Source of the DNA: an uncultured Oscillospiraceae bacterium
GTDB taxonomy: Bacteria > Bacillota > Clostridia > Oscillospirales > Acutalibacteraceae
DNA length: 64,000 nucleotides
Assembly: GCA_900548545.1 (NCBI GenBank)
Contig: URKX01000006.1
Coordinates: 1-64,000, forward strand
Reading direction: 5' to 3'
Positions within the stretch are counted from its first letter, which is position 1, and every line of letters begins with the position of its first letter. The position numbers and the translations under genes are program-made. Under the pieces are notes generated by a model that did no database searches, had not been told where the DNA came from, and saw nothing but the letters and a program-made list of their open reading frames with translations. Below, in pieces: positions 25,365-33,956 of the stretch.

Positions 25365-25775
25365 TCAATGTTTCTTTTCAAAATAGATGTTTGCCGCCAG
25401 GAGAGCCACCAACAGCAAAACCAACACGGCGCATAAGGTCATTGCCACCGTCAAGAAAAACGGCTGCTTCCAAACCCCGTACAGCAGCCCAAAAACCAGG
25501 CTCCCGCCAAGTATCAGGGAATTGGACCAACGCAATGCAGCCCGGCTGCTTTGCATAGCGATCCACACATCCCGTTCATCGGCCAAGTCAGCTGGGTCCG
25601 GAAGGGTATCCCCAGATACCCCCTTAACGAACTGGATCGCCGCCCAAACCAAGGCCAGCAAAGCAGCTATGAGGAACCTGGGTTTCCCTTGCAGCAAGTA
25701 CACTGTCAAAGAAGCCGCTGCCAACACCAGCGTCAATACTGCCAGAGCCAAAGCACGTTTCTTTCGCGTCTTCAC
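25365..25775 (-). CDS. Small membrane protein with ADERDV motif
   Basis: 136 residues with four predicted membrane helices in two hairpins, separated by a conserved cytoplasmic stretch ADLADERDVWIAMQSSRAAL. It is paralogous to the preceding gene (ADERDVYLAMLASRRA there). It resembles DUF2178-like membrane proteins that often follow XRE regulators; no activity is known. It begins with GTG after AAGGAG and is the last gene of the three-gene XRE operon. Confidence 0.75.
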   Translation of the reverse strand: MKTRKKRALALAVLTLVLAAASLTVYLLQGKPRFLIAALLALVWAAIQFVKGVSGDTLPDPADLADERDVWIAMQSSRAALRWSNSLILGGSLVFGLLYGVWKQPFFLTVAMTLCAVLVLLLVALLAANIYFEKKH

Positions 25776-25800
25776 AAAACCACTCCTTCCCGCCAGGGGC

Positions 25801-26232
25801 TTATCCCCGCTTTTCGTAGTAGAGGTTTACAACCAACAGCAGCAAAAATAGAAATAGCTCTACCCCGCAGAGGGTAGCCGCCACCGGCAACAGCCAGAAC
25901 ACATCAAACCTGGCGTAAACCCAAAAAGCCACCACCGAGGAGATAGACAACGTCTTATTGAAAATGCTCATAGCCCGGCGGCTGGCCAACATGGCCAGGT
26001 ACACATCCCGCTCATCCGCTGCGCCGGACACACGCTCTTCAATGGGCGCCTTATGGAACGCAGCGTAAAAGTCCGTCACAGCCCAGGCCAGCACAATGAA
26101 CGCCGCAACCAACAGACGGAAATCAGGCCCTATGCAAACGTAAGCTCCCAGGCAGACGACGCCTGCCACTGTCATTGCAATGGCCACCACCAAATTCTGG
26201 ACGTTTTTAACCTTCTTCATTTTCTTTTCCAA
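25801..26232 (-). CDS. Small membrane protein with ADERDV motif, paralogue
   Basis: 143 residues, four predicted helices and the central SGAADERDVYLAMLASRRAMSIFNK stretch, shared in layout with the next gene. The start is a TTG at 26232, 7 bases after GGGAGG. It lies 33 bases past the XRE gene. The regulator plus two related membrane proteins form a self-contained module; a role in stress or antibiotic response is only a guess from similar arrangements. Confidence 0.75.
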   Translation of the reverse strand: MEKKMKKVKNVQNLVVAIAMTVAGVVCLGAYVCIGPDFRLLVAAFIVLAWAVTDFYAAFHKAPIEERVSGAADERDVYLAMLASRRAMSIFNKTLSISSVVAFWVYARFDVFWLLPVAATLCGVELFLFLLLLVVNLYYEKRG

Positions 26233-26265
26233 TGTTTTTCCTCCCGCCCTTTTTCATTCACACTG

Positions 26266-26496
26266 TTACTGCCGGCTTTGTCCTTGTTCCTCTTGCTCCA
26301 AGTTTTCCTCCAGGCAGCAAAGCTCCTCCACAGTGACGCCAAATGCCCGGGCCATGCGGTAAGCCAGCATCAGGGATGGGCTGTACTGGCCTTTTTCAAT
26401 GGAAATGATAGTCCGGGAGGAAACGTGAACCAAGTCCGCCAACTGCTGTTGGGTGAGCCCCAGCTTCATGCGCAACTCTTTTACCTTTGTTACCAT
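26266..26496 (-). CDS. XRE-family helix-turn-helix regulator
   Basis: 77 residues, essentially one HTH: ELRMKLGLTQQQLADLVHVSSRTIISIEKGQYSPSLMLAYRMARAF, then a short acidic Gln-rich tail. This is the small YozG/Cro-like type found before membrane-protein genes. ATG 26496 follows AAGGAGG; the longer frame upstream runs through the operator region and is not coding. It probably represses its own operon by binding the tandem palindromes at 26522-26553, which cover the start of transcription. Confidence 0.9.
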   Translation of the reverse strand: MVTKVKELRMKLGLTQQQLADLVHVSSRTIISIEKGQYSPSLMLAYRMARAFGVTVEELCCLEENLEQEEQGQSRQ

Positions 26497-26521
26497 CCCA
26501 CGCCTCCTTCTATCGCGTTTT

Positions 26522-26553
26522 ATGAAGCCAGCTTCACATGAAGCTGGCTTCAT
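26522..26553 (-). promoter_or_regulatory. Tandem palindromic operator at the XRE promoter
   Basis: A perfect inverted repeat with 15-base arms (ATGAAGCCAGCTTCA / TGAAGCTGGCTTCAT) and a 2-base spacer. Each arm is itself a palindrome, TGAAGC-CA-GCTTCA and TGAAGC-TG-GCTTCA, so it reads as two adjacent dimer sites. It touches the -10 box. Confidence 0.85.
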
Positions 26554-26580
26554 ATTACAAGATTTCTTTTTGTTTGTCAA
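26552..26580 (-). promoter_or_regulatory. Consensus promoter of the XRE operon
   Basis: On the minus strand TTGACA (26580-26575), 17 bases, TAATAT (26557-26552). Confidence 0.88.
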
Positions 26581-26584
26581 GCAA

Positions 26585-26618
26585 AAAAGAGCCGTTGCAT
26601 GGGTGCAACAGCTCTTTT
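26585..26618. terminator. Terminator hairpin between MATE and XRE genes
   Basis: AAAAGAGC and GTTGCA pair with TGCAAC and GCTCTTTT around a 4-base loop (one mismatch), with T/A runs on both sides. It most likely ends the MATE transcript, although it sits about 190 bases past that stop. The stretch 26619-26803 between them shows nothing else I can identify. Confidence 0.8.
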
Positions 26619-26803
26619 TCCATCCCCGGCAGATATCCTCCCCAGGGTGGCAGATCCGGATCCGGTGGCCGCCCTCTCTCCAATATCCGCCCCAGGAGGG
26701 GCCGCATTGACCCTAGGGGGCAAATCCCCACCACGGGCCATTTCATGGTTTCACAGAAAGGCCGCCTTTGAAAGCACCTGGGGCAAGAAAAATGGGGCCC
26801 CTT

Positions 26804-28192
26804 TCACAGCTTCAGCTTCATCCACTTGCCCTTGCGGAACCGGATGAAAGTGAGGACGAACCGGACAAACTGGTCACAAGCGGTACCCAGCCACGCGCCC
26901 ATCAGGCCCAGTCCCAAGGGGTAGCAAAGCAGCCAGCTCATACCGGGACGGATAAACGTGACGCTGATCAGGGACACCAGCGCGGTAAACCGGGTATCGC
27001 CCGCGCCGCGCAGGCATCCAAACAAGGTAACCTGCTCAATCTGCATAAACAGGATAACACTGAGGATGCGCATGATCATGGCTCCATAATCCAGGATGAC
27101 GGGGTCGGTGGTATAGAGGAGGAACACGTCCTTGCCAAAGAAGAAGTACACCGAGCCCATGACACAGGCACACAGGAACCCGATCTTTTGACACACATTG
27201 CCGTAGATCTTGGCCATATCCGGGCGGGATTTTCCCAAACTTTGACCGATCAGCGTGACAGAAGCCACGGAAAGCCCATCGCCAAAGGAGAAGGACATAC
27301 TCATCATGTTCATGCCAATCTGGTGGGAGGCAAGCTCCGTGGTACCCAGGTGCGCAACCGTCATGGAAAACAGCAGAAAGCCAATGCGCAGGCAAACCTG
27401 TTCCACCAGCGAACTGGACCACACATTGCCGATGGAATGGACGCTTTGCCGCTCGGGGATCCAACCTTTAACAGAACGCAAATTGATAAAGCTGTCTTTG
27501 CGCAGTACCGAAGCGATACTTAGGCCGCAGGCGCACACAGTGCCCAACACCGTGGCGATAGCCGCTCCCCGGATCCCCAAGGCTGGGAATCCAAAATTGC
27601 CGCCAATGAGCAGGTAATTAAAAATGACATTGACCACGTTGGAAATCAAGTTGGTGGTCATGGCGATGCGGGTGTTGCCCGCCCCCCGCTGGGCGGCATT
27701 GAGCACCAGGCTCACCGTGTTGAATACCTGGCCGCCCATGATGATCTTCAGATACTCCACTGCGTACTCGTGGGTATCCGGCTGGGAACCTACCAACCGG
27801 ATGATGGGGTCGGCAAATACCATAAACAAGCCGCTGATAAAGGCGGTGAGCGCCAATGTTGCCAGCAAGCACAAACGCACCACACGGTTGGCACTCTCCC
27901 GGTCGCCAGCGCCCTTGCGCCGGGCCACAATGGCTGAAACAGCCACGTTTAGGGACAAAAAAACAGCCAGCCCAAGCATTTTGGGCTGGGTAGTAAGGCC
28001 CACAGAAGCAATGGCGAAAGAGCCCACACTGCTCACCATAATGGTATCGATCATACTGGCCAGGTTGACAAAAAATGATTCCAACACAGAGGGCCAGGCC
28101 ACCGTTAAGGTATTGCGGATGATTTCCCTGTCGGAGGGCACTTCCCCCAGTTCCATACCTTTGCAGATCTTTGCCGGATTGATAAAGCGCAA
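26804..28192 (-). CDS. MATE-family efflux transporter
   Basis: 462 residues, twelve membrane helices in two halves. It begins with REIIRNTLTVAWPSVLESFFVNLASMIDTIMV, typical of the NorM/MATE family, and has ISNVVNVIFNYLLI near the middle. It exports cationic drugs or metabolites using a Na+ or H+ gradient. The start is a TTG at 28192, with GAGGAG 9 bases before it; the longer frame to 28342 runs back through the dnaJ terminator and is rejected. It is monocistronic. Confidence 0.88.
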   Translation of the reverse strand: MRFINPAKICKGMELGEVPSDREIIRNTLTVAWPSVLESFFVNLASMIDTIMVSSVGSFAIASVGLTTQPKMLGLAVFLSLNVAVSAIVARRKGAGDRESANRVVRLCLLATLALTAFISGLFMVFADPIIRLVGSQPDTHEYAVEYLKIIMGGQVFNTVSLVLNAAQRGAGNTRIAMTTNLISNVVNVIFNYLLIGGNFGFPALGIRGAAIATVLGTVCACGLSIASVLRKDSFINLRSVKGWIPERQSVHSIGNVWSSSLVEQVCLRIGFLLFSMTVAHLGTTELASHQIGMNMMSMSFSFGDGLSVASVTLIGQSLGKSRPDMAKIYGNVCQKIGFLCACVMGSVYFFFGKDVFLLYTTDPVILDYGAMIMRILSVILFMQIEQVTLFGCLRGAGDTRFTALVSLISVTFIRPGMSWLLCYPLGLGLMGAWLGTACDQFVRFVLTFIRFRKGKWMKLKL

Positions 28193-28288
28193 TCTATCCC
28201 ACTCCTCAAAAAAATTGGTTGAAACTGCAACCAGTGTACCATGTTCCCCGCCATATTGCAAGGTGCATTTGATTTTTTCTTGCAAAGC

Positions 28289-28320
28289 AAAAGGGGCCCA
28301 GCTTCTGCCGGGACCCTTTT
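28289..28320 (-). terminator. Terminator of the heat-shock operon
   Basis: AAAAGGG-CCC pairs with GGGACCCTTTT, 12 bases past the dnaJ stop codon, with T's following on the minus strand. Confidence 0.8.
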
Positions 28321-28331
28321 TTCCCAGGGGA

Positions 28332-29474
28332 TCACTCCCCAAACAGATCTTTTAATTTTCCAAAAAAGCTTCTGCGCTTTTGATAGTTTTTCTCATCGGA
28401 GGCCTGATCCAGCTCCTCCAGGATCTCCTTTTGGCGTTTGGAAAGGTTTTTCGGCACTTCCACTGTCACCTGGACATACTGGTCACCCCGCATCCGGGAG
28501 CCAAGCCCCTGGATGCCCTTACCCTTAAGCCGGAAAACATCCCCAGGCTGAGTGCCGTCGTGGACATGGTAGCTGACCTTGCCATCCAACGTGGGGACTT
28601 CCACATCCGCGCCCAAAGCGGCCTGTGTAAAGGTGATGGGCATTTCGCACCAGACGTCGTTGCCACGGCGCTCAAAAACAGGATGGGGCCGCACAGAAAC
28701 GTACACGTGCAAATCGCCGTTGGGGCCGCCGTTGACACCGGCGTTGCCCTTCCCCCCCACGTTGAGGATCTGCTCATCATCAATGCCGGCAGGCACAGTG
28801 ATCTCAACACTCTTGTGCCGGCGGACACGGCCTTTGCCGTCGCAGGTCTTGCAAGGGGTTTCCACAATCTTGCCGGTGCCGCCGCAGCGGTCGCAGGTTT
28901 GGGAGGACTGCACCACGCCGAAAGGCGTGCGCTGGTTGATCCGCACCTGGCCCGTGCCGTGGCAATGCTCGCAGGTTTTTGGGGACGTGCCAGCCGCCGC
29001 GCCGGTGCCATGGCAGTCAGCGCAGGTTTCGATCTGGGAGTAGGTGACGGTCTTCTTGCAGCCTTTGGCAGCCTCTTCAAAGGAGATGGCAATGTTCGCC
29101 TGGACATCGCTGCCACGGCGGGGCGCATTGGGGTTGGCCCTGCGGCTGCCGCCGCCAAAACCGCCGAAAAAGCTGTCAAAGATATCGGTGAAATCAAAGC
29201 CGCCCTGGAAGGGGTTCCCACCGCCGGCGCCGCCGCCAAAGTTGGGATCCACCCCCGCATGGCCGAACTGATCGTACCGGGCACGCTTCTCCTTGTCGGA
29301 AAGCACCTCGTACGCCTCGTTGACCTCTTTGAATTTTGCCTCTGCTTCCTTATCCCCGGGATTCAAGTCCGGGTGGTATTTCTTTGCCAGCTGCCGGTAA
29401 GCCTTTTTCAGCTCATCATCGGTGGCCCCTTTGGCCACCCCCAGCACCTCGTAATAATCCCGTTTATCCGCCAT
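28332..29474 (-). CDS. dnaJ: Chaperone protein DnaJ
   Basis: 380 residues. The J domain is at 1-70 with HPD at 34-36, then a Gly/Phe region (~75-120), then the zinc region with four CxxCxGxG motifs (CADCHGTG, CEHCHGTG, CDRCGGTG, CKTCDGKG) and the peptide-binding C-terminal domains. It stimulates the DnaK ATPase and hands over unfolded proteins. It is the last gene of hrcA-grpE-dnaK-dnaJ. Confidence 0.98.
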   Translation of the reverse strand: MADKRDYYEVLGVAKGATDDELKKAYRQLAKKYHPDLNPGDKEAEAKFKEVNEAYEVLSDKEKRARYDQFGHAGVDPNFGGGAGGGNPFQGGFDFTDIFDSFFGGFGGGSRRANPNAPRRGSDVQANIAISFEEAAKGCKKTVTYSQIETCADCHGTGAAAGTSPKTCEHCHGTGQVRINQRTPFGVVQSSQTCDRCGGTGKIVETPCKTCDGKGRVRRHKSVEITVPAGIDDEQILNVGGKGNAGVNGGPNGDLHVYVSVRPHPVFERRGNDVWCEMPITFTQAALGADVEVPTLDGKVSYHVHDGTQPGDVFRLKGKGIQGLGSRMRGDQYVQVTVEVPKNLSKRQKEILEELDQASDEKNYQKRRSFFGKLKDLFGE

Positions 29475-29608
29475 GATCTATCACTCCCAAGCAGCGGCAG
29501 CACACCGCTGTTTTCTCAAGCATTGTCAACGGGGCCAAAGCCCCTCCACCAAAGATGCAGGGACAGTCCCCTGCCCCCGCATCTGTTTCACGAAAAAGCC
29601 GCAATGGC

Positions 29609-31459
29609 TTAGTCCACTTCTTTGTAGTCGGCGTCGTACACATTGCCGTCGCCGCCGTCGTTGCCACCGTTACCGGGGTTGCCGCCCTGGTAAGGAGGCT
29701 GCTGGCCAGGCTGGCCGCCCTGAGGAGCCTGCTGCTGGTACAGTTTCTCGCTGGCAGCATACACAGCCTTCTGCAGGTCATCCATGCCGGACTTGATCTG
29801 ATCCACGGTGCCGGTCTTCAGGGTTTCCCGGAGGGCGGCCACCTTGGTGTTGATCTCGTTCTTATCGGCATCCTGGAGCTTGTCGCCGCTGTCGGAAACC
29901 AGCTTCTCAGCAGTGTAGCACAGGTTTTCTGCATTGTTCTTGGTATCCACTTCTTCGCGGCGCTTCTTGTCCTCTTCAGCAAACTGCTCGGCCGCCTTCA
30001 CAGCCCGGTCGATGTCCTCCTTGCTCATGTTGGAGCTGGAAGAAATGGTGATGTGCTGCTCCTTGCCGGTGCCCAGGTCCTTAGCGGACACATTCACAAT
30101 GCCGTTGGCGTCGATGTCGAAAGTGACTTCGATCTGAGGGATGCCGCGGGGAGCGGGGGCAATGCCGTCCAACTTGAACAGGCCCAGCTGCTTGTTGTCC
30201 CGGGCAAATTCGCGCTCGCCCTGGAGGACGTTGACTTCCACCTGGGTCTGGCCGTCCGCGGCGGTGGAGAAGATCTGGCTCTTCTTGGTGGGGATGGTGG
30301 TGTTGCGGTCGATGATCTTAGTCATGACGCCGCCCATGGTTTCTACGCCCAGGGACAGAGGAGTGACATCCAGCAGCAGCAGGCCCTGGACTTCGCCGCC
30401 CAGCACGCCGGCCTGGATGGCAGCGCCGATGGCCACGCACTCATCGGGGTTGATGCCCTTGAAGGGATCCTTGCCGATGAAGTTCTTCACAGCTTCCTGC
30501 ACGGCGGGAATACGGGAAGAACCGCCCACCAGCAACACCTTGCTGATCTCGCCGATAGACAGGCCGGAGTCGGACAGAGCCTGACGCACAGGGCCCATGG
30601 TCTTTTCCACCAGGTCGGCGGTGAGCTCGTTGAACTTGGCGCGGGTCAGGGTCATATCCAAATGCTTGGGACCGGTGGCGTCCGCGGTGATGAAAGGCAG
30701 GTTGATGGCTGCGCTGGTCACGCCGGACAGCTCGATCTTGGCTTTTTCAGCAGCCTCTTTGATCCGCTGCATGGCCATCTTATCGCCGGACAGGTCAATG
30801 CCCTGTTCCATCTTGAAGCTGGAGAGGATCCAGTCCATAACACGCTGGTCGAAGTCGTCGCCGCCCAGGCGGTTGTTACCGGCCGTTGCAAGCACTTCCT
30901 GGACACCGTCGCCCATCTCGATAATGGACACGTCGAAGGTGCCGCCGCCCAAGTCATACACCATAACTTTCTGGTCGTTGTCCTTATCCACACCGTAGGA
31001 CAGGGCCGCAGCAGTGGGCTCATTGATGATACGCTTTACTTCCAGGCCAGCGATCTTGCCGGCGTCCTTGGTGGCCTGACGCTGGGCATCGGTGAAGTAA
31101 GCAGGCACAGTGATGACAGCGCTGGTGACGGTTTCGCCCAGGTAAGCTTCCGCGTCAGCCTTCAGCTTTTGCAGGATCATAGCGGAGATCTCCTGGGGGG
31201 TGTAGCTCTGGCCGTCGATGGTCACTTTATAATTGGAACCCATCTCACGCTTGATGGAGGAAACAGTCCGCTCCGGGTTGGTGATGGCCTGGCGCTTTGC
31301 CACCTGGCCCACCATACGCTCGCCGGTCTTGGAGAAGGCCACCACAGAGGGAGTGGTACGGGCGCCTTCCGCGTTGGGGATGACGACGGGCTCGCCGCCT
31401 TCGATAACAGCCACACAAGAGTTTGTAGTACCCAAGTCAATGCCAATAGTCTTTGCCAT
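29609..31459 (-). CDS. dnaK: Molecular chaperone DnaK (Hsp70)
   Basis: 616 residues. IGIDLGTTNSCVAV, VYDLGGGTFDVSI and VLLVGGSSRIPAVQ are the three Hsp70 signatures of the ATPase domain, and the substrate-binding domain begins near LLLLDVTPLSLGVET. The end is Gly/Asn/Asp-rich and finishes ADYKEVD, similar to the EEVD-type tail. Transcribed from the CIRCE-controlled promoter. Confidence 0.99.
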   Translation of the reverse strand: MAKTIGIDLGTTNSCVAVIEGGEPVVIPNAEGARTTPSVVAFSKTGERMVGQVAKRQAITNPERTVSSIKREMGSNYKVTIDGQSYTPQEISAMILQKLKADAEAYLGETVTSAVITVPAYFTDAQRQATKDAGKIAGLEVKRIINEPTAAALSYGVDKDNDQKVMVYDLGGGTFDVSIIEMGDGVQEVLATAGNNRLGGDDFDQRVMDWILSSFKMEQGIDLSGDKMAMQRIKEAAEKAKIELSGVTSAAINLPFITADATGPKHLDMTLTRAKFNELTADLVEKTMGPVRQALSDSGLSIGEISKVLLVGGSSRIPAVQEAVKNFIGKDPFKGINPDECVAIGAAIQAGVLGGEVQGLLLLDVTPLSLGVETMGGVMTKIIDRNTTIPTKKSQIFSTAADGQTQVEVNVLQGEREFARDNKQLGLFKLDGIAPAPRGIPQIEVTFDIDANGIVNVSAKDLGTGKEQHITISSSSNMSKEDIDRAVKAAEQFAEEDKKRREEVDTKNNAENLCYTAEKLVSDSGDKLQDADKNEINTKVAALRETLKTGTVDQIKSGMDDLQKAVYAASEKLYQQQAPQGGQPGQQPPYQGGNPGNGGNDGGDGNVYDADYKEVD

Positions 31460-31529
31460 AATTAACTACCTTCCTTTGTTGGTAAAATATCGGTATACAG
31501 TATATGTCAAACTTTTCGAATGCGCGATT

Positions 31530-32084
31530 TTAGTTTGCCACCTGTACCATGGCGTGGCGGACCACCCGGTCCCCCAGCTTATAGCCCTTTTGGTACACGG
31601 CCGCGATGACGTTCTCGCCCAGGTTTTCGTCCTCAATGTGAGCCACAGCGTTGTGGAAATTGGGATCAAAGTTCTCCCCCACCCGCCCCATCTCGACAAG
31701 GCCTAGCTTCTCAAAGCAATCCTGGATCTGGTTCTCGATCATCTCCACACCTTTGCGCATATCCTCCGCAGAGGCGTTTTCCTGCCCCAAAGCCCGCTCA
31801 ATGTTGTCAGCGACGGGCAATAGGGCCTGAACCGTATCAGACACCGCGTTGTTATAGATGGCATTCTTCTCGTTTTGAGTGCGCTTGCGGAAATTGTCAT
31901 ATTCCGCCAACACCCGCAGGTGCTGCTGCTTATGCTCCTCAAACTCTTTCTGAAGTTTTGCGAGCTCTGTTTCCTCCGGCGCCGCCTCGGCTGGAGTTTC
32001 TGGAGGCTGCTGCGCTGGGGCGTTCCGCTCCGGGGCCTCCGGCTTCCGCTCCTTTTGGGGCTCCTTGTTTTTCTCTTTTGCCAT
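31530..32084 (-). CDS. grpE: Nucleotide exchange factor GrpE
   Basis: 184 residues: a long charged, Pro/Glu-rich N-terminal arm (1-55), a long coiled-coil (~50-95) with LAEYDNFRKRTQNEK, and a C-terminal beta domain ending with VYQKGYKLGDRVVRHAMVQVAN, typical of GrpE. It releases ADP from DnaK. Lies between hrcA and dnaK. Confidence 0.97.
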   Translation of the reverse strand: MAKEKNKEPQKERKPEAPERNAPAQQPPETPAEAAPEETELAKLQKEFEEHKQQHLRVLAEYDNFRKRTQNEKNAIYNNAVSDTVQALLPVADNIERALGQENASAEDMRKGVEMIENQIQDCFEKLGLVEMGRVGENFDPNFHNAVAHIEDENLGENVIAAVYQKGYKLGDRVVRHAMVQVAN

Positions 32085-32141
32085 GTTCCCGGCTCCCTTC
32101 TGAAATATCTATCATATCTATTGTAAGATCGAAAAGCTCTT

Positions 32142-33167
32142 TTACTCATCCCGCATGAGCACGGCAAACGCCTGGCTCACCTGGTTGGTGACGTAGCTCA
32201 ACAGCGCAGCCACGCGGGGGTAATCCATCCGCACAGGGCCCAGCACTGCCAGCGCCCCAGCATCTTGGCCATTGGCCTGGTAACGGGACACCGCCAAGGT
32301 GACCTTATCCAAATCCCCCCGCCCCAGCTCCCGGCCGATGGAAAACGACACCTGGCTGGGACGCTGTCCCAACAGGGCACAAAGCTCTTCCCTCTGCTCC
32401 AGAAAATCCATCACCCTGCGGGCGCCTCCGTGCTCCAGTTCCGGATAGAACAGCAGGTTCATTTGTCCGCTGAGGAGCACCTCGGTTTTCATAGTGTCCT
32501 GGGCCACCTCCAGCAAGGCCCGCAGGGGCGCGCCTACCAAGGCGATCATCGGCCCCAAAGAAACCCCGATCCCTTGCAGGAGCGCAGGGGTGATATCCGA
32601 AACTTTCTTCCCGGCCACTTTGCCGTTAAAAGCCCGGAAGAACACCCGGAGGATATCGTTGGTCAAATCAAAGTCGCAGTGGAACACCCGGTTTTTCATG
32701 GTGCCCGCCGAACTCATCAAGATCAGCATAGCCGTGCGGCGGCTGGTCTGCACGAATTGTACCGCCCGCACTTGGGCGGAACTCCCGCTGGGAGTGGTGG
32801 CCGCCGCGGCGCACCGGGTGGCCCCCGCCAGCAGCCTGGACGCCCGGGCCAGCAGCTGTTCCGGCTCATAAGAACCGGAGAGCAGCATAGAATCGATGGT
32901 GCGTTTCTCCTCGTCTTTCAGGCTGGGGACCTTCATCAGGCGGTCCACATATTCCCGGTACCCTCGCTGGGAAGGTACCCGTCCGGCTGAGGTATGGGGC
33001 TGTTCCAGCAGACCCATCTCGATCAGGTCGGCCATTTCGTTGCGCACGGTAGCCGAGGAAACACCCACCTCTTCCGCCACGGATTTGCTCCCCACGGGCT
33101 CGCCGCTTTTCACATACCCGGCGACCACGGAAGATAGGATGCGCTCTTTTCGTGGCGTCAGCTCCAT
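32142..33167 (-). CDS. hrcA: Heat-inducible repressor HrcA
   Basis: 341 residues with the N-terminal winged helix (TPRKERILSSVVAGYVKSGEPVGS, then SSATVRNEMADLIEMGLL and QPHTSAGRVPSQRGYREYVD) and the GAF-like dimerisation domain. HrcA binds the CIRCE operator and is kept active by GroEL. The ATG at 33167 follows GGAGGTG; the open frame upstream would run into the CIRCE element. CIRCE lies 24 bases upstream, so hrcA controls its own operon. Confidence 0.97.
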   Translation of the reverse strand: MELTPRKERILSSVVAGYVKSGEPVGSKSVAEEVGVSSATVRNEMADLIEMGLLEQPHTSAGRVPSQRGYREYVDRLMKVPSLKDEEKRTIDSMLLSGSYEPEQLLARASRLLAGATRCAAAATTPSGSSAQVRAVQFVQTSRRTAMLILMSSAGTMKNRVFHCDFDLTNDILRVFFRAFNGKVAGKKVSDITPALLQGIGVSLGPMIALVGAPLRALLEVAQDTMKTEVLLSGQMNLLFYPELEHGGARRVMDFLEQREELCALLGQRPSQVSFSIGRELGRGDLDKVTLAVSRYQANGQDAGALAVLGPVRMDYPRVAALLSYVTNQVSQAFAVLMRDE

Positions 33168-33190
33168 TCCATTCACCTCCGCCCGTTGTT

Positions 33191-33217
33191 TTAGCACTCT
33201 TTTGTTTTGAGTGCTAA
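33191..33217 (-). promoter_or_regulatory. CIRCE operator
   Basis: A perfect TTAGCACTC-N9-GAGTGCTAA, the conserved HrcA binding site. It lies between the promoter and the hrcA start codon. Confidence 0.98.
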
Positions 33218-33228
33218 TCCATGCTTAT

Positions 33229-33257
33229 AATGTACCACTTAGGTCAGCAAAAGTCAA
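33229..33257 (-). promoter_or_regulatory. Promoter of the hrcA-grpE-dnaK-dnaJ operon
   Basis: On the minus strand TTGACT (33257-33252), 17 bases, TACATT (33234-33229); transcription would start at the edge of CIRCE. Confidence 0.8.
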
Positions 33258-33296
33258 GAATCTTTTTTGTAAACAGTTTATGAAGCGCCGGCAACG

Positions 33297-33331
33297 AAAA
33301 AGGGGCTCGCCGCCCACAGCGGCAAGCCCCT
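33297..33331 (-). terminator. Terminator of the pentapeptide-repeat gene
   Basis: AGGGGCT-GCCGC pairs with GCGGC-AGCCCCT (one mismatch), followed by five T's on the minus strand, 26 bases past the stop codon. Confidence 0.85.
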
Positions 33332-33356
33332 CGTCTTTAAGGCTTTTTTCGAAAGC

Positions 33357-33950
33357 TCAAAGATCCTCCACAACGATGCCTAATGCAGCCAGCAAGTTCA
33401 CGGCCTCGGGCAGAGAAAAACGGGCGTTTTTCACCCGGTTTCCTTCCAGCGAGAAAAAATATTCCGTAGCGCCCCGGAAATCCCCGTCAGAGAGGTCGTT
33501 CTGGGCAAAAGAGGCGCCCTGGAGCCTGCATTGAGAAAAACTGGCGCCTTTCAAATTGCAGCCGTCAAAGACGGTGCCGGAGAGATCCGCCTTGGAAAAG
33601 TCAAAGCCTTTTAAATCCAGGCCAAAAAACACACAGTGGCGCAGGGAGCAGTCCCTCAGGCTGTCAAAAGGCAAAAAGCCCATCTCCAGCTTCCGTTGGT
33701 CCATCAGGGCAGACCAATCCACCCCAGACAGGTCGCAATGGTCAAAGTCGCAGGAAAGCATCTGCACCCCCTGGAACTGAGGAGCCACCACCTTACAACT
33801 CTCAAAACGGCAGCCGGTGAACAGGCATCTGTGTACAAGGGCGTCCGTCAAACGGCAGCCTGTAAACAGGCAGTCCTCAAATAGAAAGCCGGAAAGCTCC
33901 CCGCCCGCACGCTCAATTTTCGAGAATGTTTCCCCACAGTATTCCTTCAC
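33357..33950 (-). CDS. Pentapeptide-repeat protein
   Basis: 197 residues. From residue 20 to 165 the sequence runs in five-residue turns of the A(D/N)LxX kind, for example FEDCLFTGCRL, CDFDHCDLSG and ADLSGTVFDGCNLKG, which fold as a right-handed quadrilateral beta helix. It is unusually rich in Cys for the class. Some such proteins mimic DNA and protect gyrase (Qnr/MfpA), but most have no known role and nothing here shows the gyrase-binding features. It follows the VOC gene by 6 bases on the same strand. Confidence 0.88.
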   Translation of the reverse strand: MKEYCGETFSKIERAGGELSGFLFEDCLFTGCRLTDALVHRCLFTGCRFESCKVVAPQFQGVQMLSCDFDHCDLSGVDWSALMDQRKLEMGFLPFDSLRDCSLRHCVFFGLDLKGFDFSKADLSGTVFDGCNLKGASFSQCRLQGASFAQNDLSDGDFRGATEYFFSLEGNRVKNARFSLPEAVNLLAALGIVVEDL

Positions 33951-33956
33951 AGCAGC

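Noticed and set aside
29555..31465. A 636-codon open frame on the + strand over dnaK
   Set aside because: It mirrors dnaK, as is common with this gene, and has no recognisable protein pattern.
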